Of a DNA stretch of 64,000 bases, positions 34,223-45,545 are shown in pieces. Under the pieces are notes generated by a model. The model saw only the letters and a list, made by a program, of their open reading frames with translations. It had not been told where the DNA came from and made no database searches. The position numbers and the translations under genes were made by a program. The stretch lies in assembly GCA_031772625.1 (NCBI GenBank), contig CM062808.1:471631655-471695654 (forward strand), read 5' to 3'. This DNA comes from Pinus tabuliformis (lineage: Eukaryota; Streptophyta; Pinopsida; Pinales; Pinaceae). Position 1 is the stretch's first letter, and every line of letters begins with the position of its first letter.

Positions 34223-35573
34223 TGTTGGAAATAATACTGAGAGGGGGGGTGAATCAGTATTATCTAGCAATTTAACAAATCTTCCTTATTTGATATTTTG
34301 AATTATTCTTGCATATCAGTACCATAAAATAATGAGCATGAACAAAGAAAATAGACAGTCACACCAAAGAACACAAGATGTAAGGTGGAAACCCAATGTG
34401 GGAGAAAACCACCTGCTGCAATATGTCTCTATCTTCTTTCAATTTAGAAATTCTTTTACAATGATTTTGTACTAGTGCAGTCCTTTACCAGTACGCAGGC
34501 TGCAACCTGCAGAGAGCTACAACTCTCTCTCGTTTTCCAGTCTCTCCTGAAAGGGAGCTACAACCCCCTACTTCTTTTCATACAAGGACCACTTTTCATA
34601 AATTTTCAAACTGGATCCATAAGCATTAATTGATCATCAAGTGTAAGAGAATCACCCAATCAACTGTAGTAACCAGATCAACAATAATAGGACCAAAACC
34701 CAGAACACAACAATGATAAACAAGGATTTTAAGAGAAGGAAGCACCCTGCTCAACTGCCAGCCTGAGTCCGGACTCACCCTGTTCAACTGCTAGCCTGAG
34801 TCCCTGGACTCACCCTGCTCAACTGCTGACCTGAGTCCCTGGACGCACCCTGCTCAACTGCTAGCCTGCGTCCCGGACGCACCCTGCTCAACTGCTAGCC
34901 TGCGTCCCGGACGCACCCTGCTCAACTGCTAGCCTGCGTCCCTCGCACTGAGTCTATTGAACTGCCTGCGTCCCGGCGCACCAGAACCCTTCCTGCACCT
35001 GCGTCCGGCGCACCTGAAACGCTTCGCTCCTGCGTCCCGGACGCACCTGAACCCTTACTGCACCTGCGTCCCTCTGGGCAAAGATAATTTCAAGACTTTA
35101 GAAGTAACCCAGACAATCAGATCTACAGATCCGAGCAAGAGCCGAAGAGATCTCGGTCCATCAGATTCGCCTTGTTTAGATCTAGACCAGATCTTACCCT
35201 CATAAGATGTTCAACCAAAAACATGATTAATCCAAATGAACTCCTTTGCTTTATATAGGCAAGCTCCTCCCCAAAACATGGAACAATACCACGAGCCGAC
35301 ACCATAGAAACACAAAACCGTCGGCTAGAAACCACACAAGAAACCCCCACGTGCTTTTCTCTGTCTTGAAATGTGTGCACTGGGTGGACGCACCCCCTGA
35401 ACGGCTGGCCTGCGTCCCTGGACGCGGGTTCTGCATGGTATACCTGCGGGGACGCACTTTCTGAACAGATTGCCTGCGTCCTTCTTAAAAATAGAGAGCT
35501 GATCATCAAGAATAGTGATCTATCACCTGAATGGGTTGCCATCAAGGACAACACCTGAATCATAATGCCAACA
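34223..35573 (-). repeat. 5' LTR of the young copia
   Basis: 1351 bases, nearly identical to 27718-29034. It has one more 34-base unit. Being the 5' LTR it carries the promoter. On the minus strand a TATA-like CTATATAAAGCAAAGG lies near 35244-35259, consistent with transcription leftward. Confidence 0.92.
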
Positions 35574-35578
35574 ATTCC

Positions 35579-36935
35579 ATGGTGCATAGCTTTAGCAGTA
35601 GTTTAAAAGAGGTAAAGGAATACCAAAAAGGATGATAGCATGTGGATTTGGCCTCACTCCTCCCTTTGGGGACCATGGTTTGAGGAAAAAATCCTATTCA
35701 GCCCCAAAAAGACAGAATTTTGATTTCTTATGGAATTTAGGGTTTTCTACTACTTAGGCCAGCATCTTTTCAGTTCTCAAGAATATGTTTTAGTTGTCAT
35801 TTTTGATTTGTCTAACATTGTATTAGATCTCATGGTGTTTCACATTATTCTGCAAGTATTTCCATGCATGGACTAGGCAACTAAATATCGAAATTATGTT
35901 TTCTTAAGTTGACTGGAAAATTTTCTTGTTTGACATGATTCATGGATAAATCATAGTGATGTATGTATTGCAGGAGTTTCAATAGTGTAGCAATATCTCA
36001 TGTTAGTAGCCCCAGCTTAACCTCATCCATCCATGATCACCAAAATTCACTAAGTCCCTCAGCCAACTCATCCTTCCATAAGAATAACTTTCCAGGTTTG
36101 TTGAGTAAATCCAACCATCTTACAAACTTTGTTTTGACCTCTGAAGAAGTCCTAGCCACTCCCTTGTCTTATTTATTCCATCATTTGACTTCCTTAAGCC
36201 CTATACCACCTTCTAGATCACTCTTATTTCTCTTGGTCAAATCTTGTAGGAATATAGGGGATCCTATAGGAGCATTAGGACATCTTGTAGGAAGCATTAG
36301 GACATCTTATAGGACGACCTGTAGTGGCTTGTTTTGAGGCCTATTTGTGGAAAAAGCATCCAAGAAGATAAGAGAAGACCCCTAATTTCCTCCCAATCCA
36401 TATTACCCTTCACCACCATATCTAACCCTCCTCCTACATCACTAAGAAGATTTAGCATTCATATTTTCAAAAAAAAGAGGACAAAAAGGAAAAAAGAGTT
36501 ATTGTGTTCATTCATATGCACAACAATAAATTTTTGGTTATTTCAGATTGCATTCTTAGGACAATTAGGATTACACACATGTTAGCTTAGAATTCTTCTG
36601 AAGAAATATTTCTAGAAATTAGTTATATGAATGGTGTGTTCAAAGCATTTATTTTAGTTTTTCCTCACTGCAGTAGACAATATTTTAATTCTCCCAATTA
36701 GTGCAAAATTCCCCTTTCTTCATTAGTAATCAAACTTATTTTGAATCAATAGAAGGCTAGTTTGAGAAACCATAGTGGTCTATTGGCAGCTCAACAGTGA
36801 CAAAGAGTGGACCCATTGCATTATCTTGTGTATACAACATTGTCACCTCCAAGTTTGTACGAACCTCGAGTTGATAAAGTAAAGTTGGTAGCCCCAGGAG
36901 TTGCAGCATTCTTGCTGCAATACTGGTGCTCATCA
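35579..36935 (+). repeat. Probable 5' LTR portion of the Athila-like element
   Basis: This stretch ends GCTCATCA at 36935, five bases before a primer-binding site, so at least its right part is LTR. It contains the repeated words CATCTTGTAGGA and AGCATTAGGACATCTT near 36240-36310. The start is unknown because the young copia lies to the left. Two open frames (35963-36337 and 36334-36585) show no known motif. The matching 3' LTR must lie near or beyond the right edge of the window. Confidence 0.45.
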
Positions 36936-36940
36936 CTTTT

Positions 36941-36958
36941 TGGCATCATTGTTGGGGA
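36941..36958 (+). other. Primer-binding site, tRNA-Asp type, of the Athila-like element
   Basis: TGGCATCATTGTTGGGGA matches the tRNA-Asp complement TGGCGCCGTTGCCGGGGA at 13 of 18 positions. All five differences are G to A or C to T, the pattern of decay of methylated cytosines on either strand. This primer site is used by Athila-type and related plant gypsy elements. Confidence 0.7.
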
Positions 36959-37183
36959 GGTGTCTGAGTAAGATGTGATTTCTTCTTTCTTTCTTCCATT
37001 TCTTATCTCTTTCATTATGCTATTAGCTTCATTTCTACAAAAGTAATTGTAAGTTGGTTTGCTTTATTTTCCATTCTGCAAGTGAAATTTCATTCAAAAA
37101 TTAGTTTCCATTTAGTTTGTTATTTTAGTTATGCAATTAGTCTCAAAGTTTGAAAAACAAAACAAAACAAAAACACTTCTTTC

Positions 37184-37483
37184 ATGCCTCGTAGGAATAG
37201 GGATAACTTAAGAAAATTTCTACCAAATACCCCCACCACTTCAAATAGCCAACCTTCCCTCTTCTTCAGTGGCTGTGAATTGGAGGACCCCTTAGGTGAA
37301 CAACCAAAGATTTTTGAAGAGCCTACAGGGGGAGAAGAAGAAGGAGAACCCATTCCAATTGACCTAATGGCTGAAAATAGAAATGACAGAGGAGATAGAG
37401 AAAGAATTGAGGGTGATTTTCCCATCATAGAAACCAATGGGGATGCCAAGATGAAAAACATAAGCCCCTCTACTCTTCCTCAT
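37184..37483 (+). pseudogene. Gag N-terminus of the Athila-like element
   Basis: The open frame begins MPRRNRDNLRKF. It continues with acidic, proline-rich sequence (GGEEEGEPIPIDLM) and reaches ISPSTLPH, the start of the conserved Gag core. The sequence then enters the LTR of copia C3. The first residues are typical of the basic start of Athila-type Gag. The remainder of the protein is at 57237. Confidence 0.75.
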
Positions 37484-37942
37484 TGTAGGTTTTAATCCTG
37501 TACAAAAATTACCCACATAAAACAAATATACACAAAGCTTTTCCCCTAGATCCCAAAACCAGGACCACCAGATTGATTTTTCATTATGTTCCTTTCAATG
37601 TTACAATACATATATATACATGCCGAAGCATCTAATATGATGGTCTGAAAATCATCATGCCCAAAACCATGTGCAAAAACCATGCACAAAACCATAGGTA
37701 TGTTCGCCTAACTAATATAGGGTCCCAAAAAAGTTTCCCAGGGCACTGCCTCAGACCCTGTAAAGGGGGGATAATCACCCCCCTCAAACCCCCTGGTATG
37801 GGGGGGGGGGGGGGGGGCTGCCGGCCCCCTTGTGACCCCCCGCTATGTAATCGACACAACGAAAGGGGGGGCTTTGCCCCTCCTCTAAGCCCCTAGTTAA
37901 CTAGGGTAGCTAGTCATGGAAATAATGTAACACAACCTGAAA
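37484..37942 (-). repeat. 3' LTR of copia family C copy 3
   Basis: Aligns with 41714-41902 at its left half and with 56919-57233 at its right half. It contains very G- and C-rich runs, including a stretch of about 18 G at 37800-37818. The terminal bases on the right (CTGAAA) are a decayed form of CCAACA seen in the other LTR. The adjacent TTCTCCCAC (37943-37951) is the polypurine tract on the minus strand. Confidence 0.83.
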
Positions 37943-38264
37943 TTCTCCCACTTGTTGTTTTCTTTCCACAACGGGAAACAAGAGAGCTTAGTCATTTATC
38001 TAGCCCTGCAATGCCCATTGTTTCTCTACACCAAGAGAACTTATCTGAGCTCACATATTTTGTCAATGCATCTACAATATTCTTCAAAGTGTCCACTTTT
38101 ACCAACAACACCTTTTTTTCTTCTATCATATCCCTCACAAAGTGATACTAAACATCAATGTGCTTTGTCTTTGAATGGTAAGCAAGGTTATTTGCCAAGA
38201 AAATTGCACTTTCTCTATTCCGGTCTATTCTTATAGCTCCCTGTACTAACCCCATACTTGAACA

Positions 38265-39650
38265 CTATCTTTGCAACCAGTCTGCTTCCTTGCTTGCATG
38301 AGTGGCTGCTACATATTCTTCCTTTATAGTTGATAATGCCACTACAGATTGTTTCTTACTCATCCCACTGATTTCACCTCCAAATAGGTTAAACACATAC
38401 CCACTTGTAGATCTTCTCTGATCCAAATCTCCAACCCAGTATGCATCAACAAAGCCACAATTATCCAAAACTTTGTCCAATCCTAGTCTTCCTTGGTAGC
38501 ACAAACCATAATCACTAGTGCCACACAAATACGTAAAAAGCTGCTTCATTTTTGTCCAATTCTCCTTCCCTAATTTTGACATAAACCTACTCAATACTCC
38601 CACTGCATGTGCAATGTTTGGTCTAGTACAGACTATCGCATGCATCAAGCTATTGACTGCACTTGCATATGGAACACGGGACTCTTCCTCTTCTTGTGTT
38701 TTGGGACACTGTTCAGCAGATAACCTTACACCTACCGGAATAGGAACCTTCACTAGTTTACTATCCTGCATATTAAACCTCTGCAGTATTGTCTCAACAT
38801 ACTTCCTCTGATTTAACCAAAGCTTCCACTTTTCCCGATATCTTTTAATTTCCACGCCCAAAATATAGTTTGCAGCACCAAGATCTTTCATGTTGAATTT
38901 GGAGGACAATTGGGTCTTCAAATCCTAGATAATTTCTTTGTCATTTCCAACCAACAACATATCATCCACATATAAGACCAGATAAATAACATGGTCACTA
39001 ATTAATTTAAAATACACACAGTGATCTGCTTTGCTTCTGGTGAAGCCAAATCCCCGTATAAATGTATCAATTTTTTGATGCCACATCCTTGGTGATTGTT
39101 TTAACCCATATAGATACTTTTTGAACTTTCATACCAGTTCTTTCTTACCCTTCACCACAAAGCCTTTAGGTTGCTTCATGTAGATCTCCTCTTCCAAATC
39201 CCTGTGAAGAGATGTTGTCTTCAAATTCATCTGTTCTACCTCAAAATCAAAAGAAGCAGCAACAGATAAAAGTAATCTAATAGAATCTACCTTTGCAACT
39301 AGAGAAAAAATATCACCAAAATCAATTCCCGACACCTGGGAATAACCTTTTGCTACTAATTTATCTTTGTATTTCTCCACCTTTCCTTCTACATTTGTCT
39401 TCTTGAACACCCATTTGCTACCAATGGGTTTCCTTCCAGCTGACAACTCCACTAGATCCCAAGCCTCATTTTTGTGCAAAGATGTCATTTCATCAACCAT
39501 GGCCTCTTTCCAAAGTTTGCCATCCTCTGAATCTACTACTTCCTTCATAGTTCTGGGATCATCATTAGTAATAGATAAAGAAAAATTTGAACAGAAAGAA
39601 GATGGACTATACCTTTCTAGTTGCCTTCTTTCTCGAACTGATCTTCTCAC
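38265..39650 (-). pseudogene. Reverse transcriptase and RNase H of copia C3
   Basis: The frame ending at 39129 gives NEAWDLVELSAGRKPIGSKW and EQMNLKTTSLHRDLEEEIYM; the expected catalytic aspartate in QMDVK is replaced by asparagine. YVDD is present at 38961-38972. The next frame (38265-38921) gives LGAANYILGVEIKR, TRPNIAHAVGVLSRFM, DAYWVGDLDQRRSTSG and SKKQSVVALST, which are the RT C-terminus and RNase H. The start of RNase H DADW reads DAYW. These changes plus a stop between the frames indicate a dead copy. Confidence 0.87.
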
Positions 39651-39699
39651 AATCGGAGTTTGTGGCTCTTCATCTTTTGATTCCTCTTCTGATGTAGAG

Positions 39700-40441
39700 T
39701 CTGATTATTCCTCCTTTAGCTCAAACCCTATCTTCTCATGTTCCTTTGGTTTGAATTCATGTTTGATACAATCTTTCACCTCTCTGAACACCATATCTCG
39801 ATTGTACACAACCTTCCTTGTTATTGGGTTCCAAAGTTTATAACCTTTTAAACCATCCTTATACCCAATAAAGATGCACTTTTCAGATTTACTATCCAAC
39901 TTTGTTCTTTTCTCCTTTGGATCATGTACATATGCATCACATCAAAATAGCCTCAGATGTGAAAGAGAGGGTTTCTTACCAGTCCATATCTCTTGTGGCT
40001 TCTTATCCTCTAACGCTGATGAAGGTGATCTATTGACCAGGTAACATGTAGTCTCCACCACCTATACCTAGAATTCTTGTCCTAACGCGACACCACTAAG
40101 TGTGCTTCTTTCCCTTTCCATCAACGGCTTGTTCATTCTTTCTGCAACTCCATTTTTCTTGGGTGTGTATGGAGTAGTCTTCTGCTTCCCTTATACACAA
40201 TTTCACAGAAATCAAAATCTAGAGAGCTATTAGTCATACCTTCTACCATACCTCTACCATGAAGTATTTGAAGGCCCTTCTCTCCAATATATCCAAGCCT
40301 TTGATTCCATAACATGGTCTTTTCTCCAGAGACCACTAGATTTTCTACTCCACTTTCATGAACCATAGAACTATTATACCCATCAACAACAATACTAACT
40401 TGCAACTTGTACAAAGTTCCAATTCTAACTCCCCACATCAA
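39700..40441 (-). pseudogene. Integrase of copia C3 with the catalytic core deleted
   Basis: The zinc-binding block appears as LWNQRLGYIGEKGL and DFCEIVYKG. It then jumps directly to LLHTHPRKME, the sequence around the third catalytic residue in copy 2 (TTPYTP, KNGVAE). About 0.3 kb holding the first two catalytic aspartates is therefore missing, with the joint near 40185-40192. Downstream the C-terminal block runs to 39705 with GYKDGLKGYKLWNP. The deletion alone makes integration impossible. Confidence 0.82.
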
Positions 40442-40443
40442 TA

Positions 40444-40776
40444 TCAGTGCTCCTGAACCATCTTGTAGGTATCTTTCTCGAACATTGTTTTTACACTTGC
40501 ATCATCCAACTTGCTTACAGAAATCAAATTGCTGGCTAATGCAGGAATATGTAGAACACCTGTAAGTGTTCTAATCCTTCCACCTTGCAACTTCAACTTG
40601 ATTTTTCCATGACCAAAAATTATAGCCTTCCAATCATCCCCCAAGAAGACATCACTGCCATCATATTTCTCATACTTGGAGAACCACTCTCTATGGGGAG
40701 TGAAGTGAAAGGATGCACCTGAGTCAATCAAAGATGTCTCATGATCTATATGTGCACTTGAAGAAGCCAAGTACAC
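40444..40776 (-). pseudogene. Aspartic protease of copia C3
   Basis: The 110-codon frame contains TSLIDSGASFHFTPH with an intact DSGA active site, then GVLHIPALASNLISVSKLDD, the usual copia protease-to-integrase linker. It preserves what is mutated in copy 2 (IDLGA). The Gag-Pol precursor would have been cleaved by this enzyme. Confidence 0.85.
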
Positions 40777-40799
40777 ATCCCCACCTTCATCTAAGGTGG

Positions 40800-41591
40800 T
40801 TTTTGCCTCTCTAGAAGGAGCATTATCAGATCCCTTTTCTTTTTCAAGAGCTTTAGATTTACAGCCCCTTTTGTAGTGCCCTTCCTTTCCACATTTCTAG
40901 CACACCTTTATAAGTTTTCCTGGAGATTTAGATCTCCCTCTAGATTTAGATCTCCCACTCGATGACTTATTTTGTTTCTGTTCTGGGACTGTCCTCATAT
41001 AGACAAGGCATTACCATTTGGGCTCTCCATATTTTTTTGTCTCATCTCCTCCGTCAGTAAGGATGAGACTATTTCATCAAATTGCAAGGTAGTTTCATTG
41101 CTACCTATTGCAATAACTAGACTATCCCATGAATCTAGTAGAGAACACAACAAACTGATGCACTTATCTTCATCTAAAATTTTAATATCAACAAATAATA
41201 ACTGACTTACCACAATATTAAATGCATTTAGATGCTCTGTCACTGATTCTCCATCTTTCATCCTCAGGTTATATAGCTTTTTCCGTAGGAATAGTTTATT
41301 CACCAGAGACTTATATTGGTACAAATTACCTACCTTGTCCCGCAAAGCCTTCACCGTAGCTTCCCCTGATACATTGAGCAATACTGAATCTAAGACACAC
41401 AATCGTATTTTGCTCTTTTCCTTCCGATCCAACTTCTTCCATTCTTCATCAGACACTCTCGCTAATTTAGTACGTGGATATACTGGGATCCACTAATCTT
41501 TATCCACCAATAGATACTCCATCTTTAGTTTCCAAAAATAAAAACTCTAACCATTAAATTTCTCGATCTCTATCTTTCCACTCCTCACCAT
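40800..41591 (-). pseudogene. Gag of copia C3
   Basis: Begins near 41591 with MVRSGKIEIEKFNG and continues in the 153-codon frame 40995-41456: LLNVSGEATVKALRDKVGNL, SLVNKLFLRKKLYNLRM and IVSSLLTEEMRQKNM. This is the same UBN2-type core as in copy 2. Near 40880-40915 a knuckle-like KVCxKCGKEGHYKRGCK remnant has lost its first cysteine codon to a stop. Stops separate the start from the main frame. Confidence 0.82.
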
Positions 41592-41700
41592 CTTCTTTCA
41601 CCACCAGAATTGATCCCGCAAATCTTCCACTGAACAAGTTCTACCACAGGCCCAAGCGAAACCCCTCAGCAACAATGGTGTCCCCTTGAAGCCAAAAAAA

Positions 41701-41711
41701 CTCTGATACCA
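41701..41711 (-). other. Primer-binding site of copia C3
   Basis: The minus strand reads TGGTATCAGAG, matching the initiator methionine tRNA complement, next to the LTR that starts at 41714. Confidence 0.85.
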
Positions 41712-41902
41712 AATGTAGGTTTTAGCCGCATACATAAATTACCTGCATACAAATTATAAAACACAAAAAATAAACAATAGATAGAGGATAACACATAAAA
41801 CAAATATACACAGATATTTTCCCCTGGATCCCAAAACTGGGACTACTAGATTGATTTTTCATTATGTTCCTTTCAATGTTACAATACATATATATACATG
41901 CC

Positions 41903-42926
41903 TATTTTCATGAAAACTATTGTCTTTTCTATCTGCTAGCCCTCTAGGATTGGCAGCTATCCTAGAAACAAACAATCAAAGAAATTTGGGATTTCCTCTA
42001 TGTATGATAGATAAGAGAGAGGCAAAGGAACCAACCTAGATCTTCTGCTTAACTCCTTGCTTGAACTCTCTCCCCCTAAACAGAGCTTGCAACTCCTTTC
42101 CTACTTATCCCACTTAGGGAATACCTATAGAGACAAAGTAACAAAACACCACCAAAGCATCTCGATCTATTATATCATAAGCATTGCAGAATCAGAAATA
42201 CAATGAACATACAATGGCATTCACAAATACACGATTGTATGGAGGAAAACTTAAAGAACTTTATTAGTAATAGAAGAGAGGATTACAACCCAGCTGTCTA
42301 ATCCAGCATCATCCTCCCAGCATCAAAGCCCTCTTCACCTCATGAAGAGAAAAATCACCCAACAATACAATGTTCCTTCTCAAAGACAAACTATCAACAC
42401 TTCCTTACAAATTAAAAAATTCTAGCCTCCAGATATCTCAGATGAGGGATCCATTTATAGATGTTTGCAAGGGTGTGAGTCATCTCTGGGTTTTTTATTA
42501 GTGTCATTCCACTTGTTGTTCTTGGTTCCACTTGGAGATTTCTTGGATCTCTTACTCATCCCTGTGCAAATTCAGAGAGGCAAGTGTCATAGGAGAAGTT
42601 TCTAGAAGATTCCATGAGCATCCACTTAGCAAACTATCTCAGACATTTGTCCATCCTTTCTCATCACACCCTATAGAAGGCCTCTTCAGTATGCATCGCA
42701 CTTGGCTAGTGTAGGAGTTAATATGCATCGCACCCTGATAGTGGAGTAGTTAGTATGGTCCAGTTTTGGCCAATTCTGAGTGGTTTTTCAGGTGGAACTT
42801 CTGGGGAATGATGTAATCAGTTGACCATGATCCTTTAGGGTATGAAACAAAACGTTTATGGGTAAAGACCCCTTTGTTTATCGACATATAATATTGGTAT
42901 TGTAGTGCCAAAATATGTCTATAACA
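41903..42926 (-). repeat. 3' LTR of the 15-kb derivative
   Basis: Aligns throughout with 55880-56918. Shared landmarks are AGGATTGGCAGCTATCCTAG, ATCTCGATCTATTATATCATA and ATCGACATATAATATTGG. By eye the two copies differ at about 5 to 7 percent of positions, so it is older than the young copia and younger than the elements it sits in. Confidence 0.87.
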
Positions 42927-43959
42927 GTTTCCGCCTAAAGCATGAAGTCGTAAATATTTTGATGTCGGGTGAAATGCTTTATCATGAGGATCTGAGGTAT
43001 TCGACTTGGAAGGTGACCTGTATAAGATACAATACAATACATCATCACAATATAATTTTCCATGATCTAGCTGAGGTAGGAATTCCCATGCTCAACTTTA
43101 TAAATTCATTTTCATGTACATAGAACAAATAATCATCTGCAGTTGCAAACTGGTGATTCTTTATATGTAGAGTCATCATCCCTTAGCTTGGATGATCATC
43201 TGTGTAGCTTCTGTGTACATTTGATGTCTTTATATTCCTAAATATATCGCATCCTGGATGGATGAAACTAGATTCCGGGTCTTCAAACTCATTCTATCTT
43301 CACCTGATGTACAAGTCAATCCATGTGAAAAGATGTCCTGAAGTCAAACATGGATAGGCATCACCTAATTACCAGCCAATAATGTAAGTTGTTAACAGAC
43401 GTGAGAGGAATCACCGATAATGATAATGACCCTCATGGTACTACAATACAATTCATGTGGTGTGAATATATGATCCGATGTTGAACACCACACAAAATCT
43501 TTCGGTCGAAGGCCATTGATGTAAACCTGTTGGCAGAAGTGAGAAAGTTGCCATTGAGGCATGCAAGCTTCAAAGTACTGAAAGGGTTGTTTCTAAGCAG
43601 GGAAAATTTTAAGAACCCCCCCTAAATTTACATGTATAATAAATGGGCGAATCTCCATGGTATATAGGAAAAATGGAAGGCGATTTTATCAATAATATGA
43701 TATGTATATATAATTTTTTGGCGAATCTCTCACCAGGCATGGCGAATATTTTACTCAATTATAAAATCTTGTGTTTATTGAATACACAAATGAAATCATT
43801 GCATTTCTTTAAAATATCTTTTGAAATCAAAATTACCGAAATTACATATCGATAACCTAGTGGGTGTAGGATAAAATTCACCCATGCCATTCACAGAAAG
43901 CATGAGAAAAAACCTAATACTATATATAAAACCAAGAAAAAATCAAATTCATCACTTCT

Positions 43960-44197
43960 AGGGACCTTGTAACCACCCTGCCAATACATAAGTATGTTCC
44001 TGTTTGCAATTAGAAAAAATACCCAAATTACAATCTGTTTACTCCACTCAAGTATGTTCCTGTTTGCAATTAGAAAAATTACCCAAATTACAATCTGTTT
44101 ACTCCACTTCTAGGGACCTCGTAACCACCTTGCCAATACACAAGTATGTTCCCGTTTGCAATTAGAAAAATTACCCAAATTACAATCTGTTTACTCG
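43960..44197. repeat. Three-copy tandem repeat of about 58 bp
   Basis: The unit AAGTATGTTCCTGTTTGCAA then TTAGAAAAATTACCCAAATT and ACAATCTGTTTACTC occurs at about 43990, 44049 and 44142. The first and third are preceded by GGGACCTxGTAACCACC, so a longer unit was partly duplicated. Confidence 0.8.
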
Positions 44198-44514
44198 AGC
44201 ATATGTTGGAAAGTTATAGAAGGATGACTAGTGCAATCAATCGATTCCTTTTAGCCCTGGATTTGTTTCAGTTTAAAACAGAAGTATACAAATATACTTG
44301 TCCAATGTCTATGCTTTAACCATTCACCTTAAGATGTTTTACAATATAATTTCCTAAGTCTATTTAATATCTTCATTATCATAAAAACCAACCTATATCC
44401 ATCTTAACTCCACATCTACCACTCTTAGGGGGATGAAATCTATTTATCCCTCTGAGCACTTGGTAGACCCAGAATCAAGATGGATCTAAGATAAAATTTC
44501 CCCTTTAAATAGTC

Positions 44515-45545
44515 TATGCTCACATGAATACCATGGGTCAATACCATGGGTTATCATAAACCTGGAGCTTAAAAATTACTATTAGTAATTTATAAAAATT
44601 AATAAAATTAATAGTTGAAATTTATTTTAACCAAGCTAACATGTTTAACATACATTAAATTACAACATCCATTTTTACTCTATGCTAGTTTTCATATCAC
44701 GATATTTGATACCTCTCCAGGGTTAGTAGATCCAGAGTAAAGATGGATCTATGCTAGTTTAATTCCCCATTTAAATAGGCTACATTCCAAGTGAATACCA
44801 TGGGTCAATACCATGTGCCATTTTGGTGAATACCATGGGTCAATACCATGTGCCATTTTTATTTTTATTAATACTAATATTAGGGTTAATAATGTTTTTT
44901 TGCATGGTATTAATAACAATCTAGTCCATGGTATTTGTCCCATAGTATAAATATAAGGTGACTTATGGAGTAAATATAAAAAAATGTTTTATTTGTTTAC
45001 CATACCTCTCGTTTATTTATATTTTTATTAATTTACCATACCATTCATAAATACAAGGTGACTTATGGAGTAAATATAAAAAAATGTTTTATTTGTTTAC
45101 CATACCTCTCGCTTACTTATATTTTTATTAATTTACCATACCTCTTTTACAAATATGGTATTTGGCCCATACGATTCACTTAAATAAAACCTCTTTCTTG
45201 ACCCTTCATAAATAGAACAAGGGTTATGGACTAAATATAAAAAGAGGTTTTATTTATTTACCATGCATCTAGTTTATTTATATTTTTATTTATTTACCAT
45301 ACCTTTTGAGTAAGTATAAAAAGACGTTTTATTTATTTACCATACCTCCACTTTACTTATATTTTTATTTGTTTACACCCTTGCATGTATATAAGGTGAC
45401 TTATGGAGTAAATATAAAAAATGCTTTATTTATTTACCATACCTCTCATTTATTTATATTTTTATTAATTTACCATACCTCTTTTATAAATATGGTATTT
45501 GGGCCTTTGGCCCATATGATTCACTTAAATAAAACCTATTCTTGA
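44515..45545. repeat. AT-rich tandem repeat array
   Basis: The first part (44515-44870) repeats AATACCATGGGTCAATACCA. The second (44940-45545) repeats a unit with ACCATACCTCTCGTTTATTT, then ATATTTTTATTAATTTACC, then AAGGTGACTTATGGAGTAAA and AATGTTTTATTTGTTT, in about five imperfect copies. No coding potential. Confidence 0.78.

Larger units (their letters stand above)
27718..35573 (-). mobile_element. Young, nearly intact Ty1/copia retrotransposon
   Basis: 7.86 kb with LTRs of 1317 and 1351 bases, a perfect primer site, a polypurine tract and a polyprotein broken by one stop. The flanks CTTCC (27713-27717) and ATTCC (35574-35578) agree at four of five bases and are the likely target duplication. 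By eye the LTRs differ at about seven positions plus one 34-base repeat unit, around 0.5 percent substitutions, far less than any other pair here. This is therefore the most recent datable insertion in the window. Confidence 0.93.
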
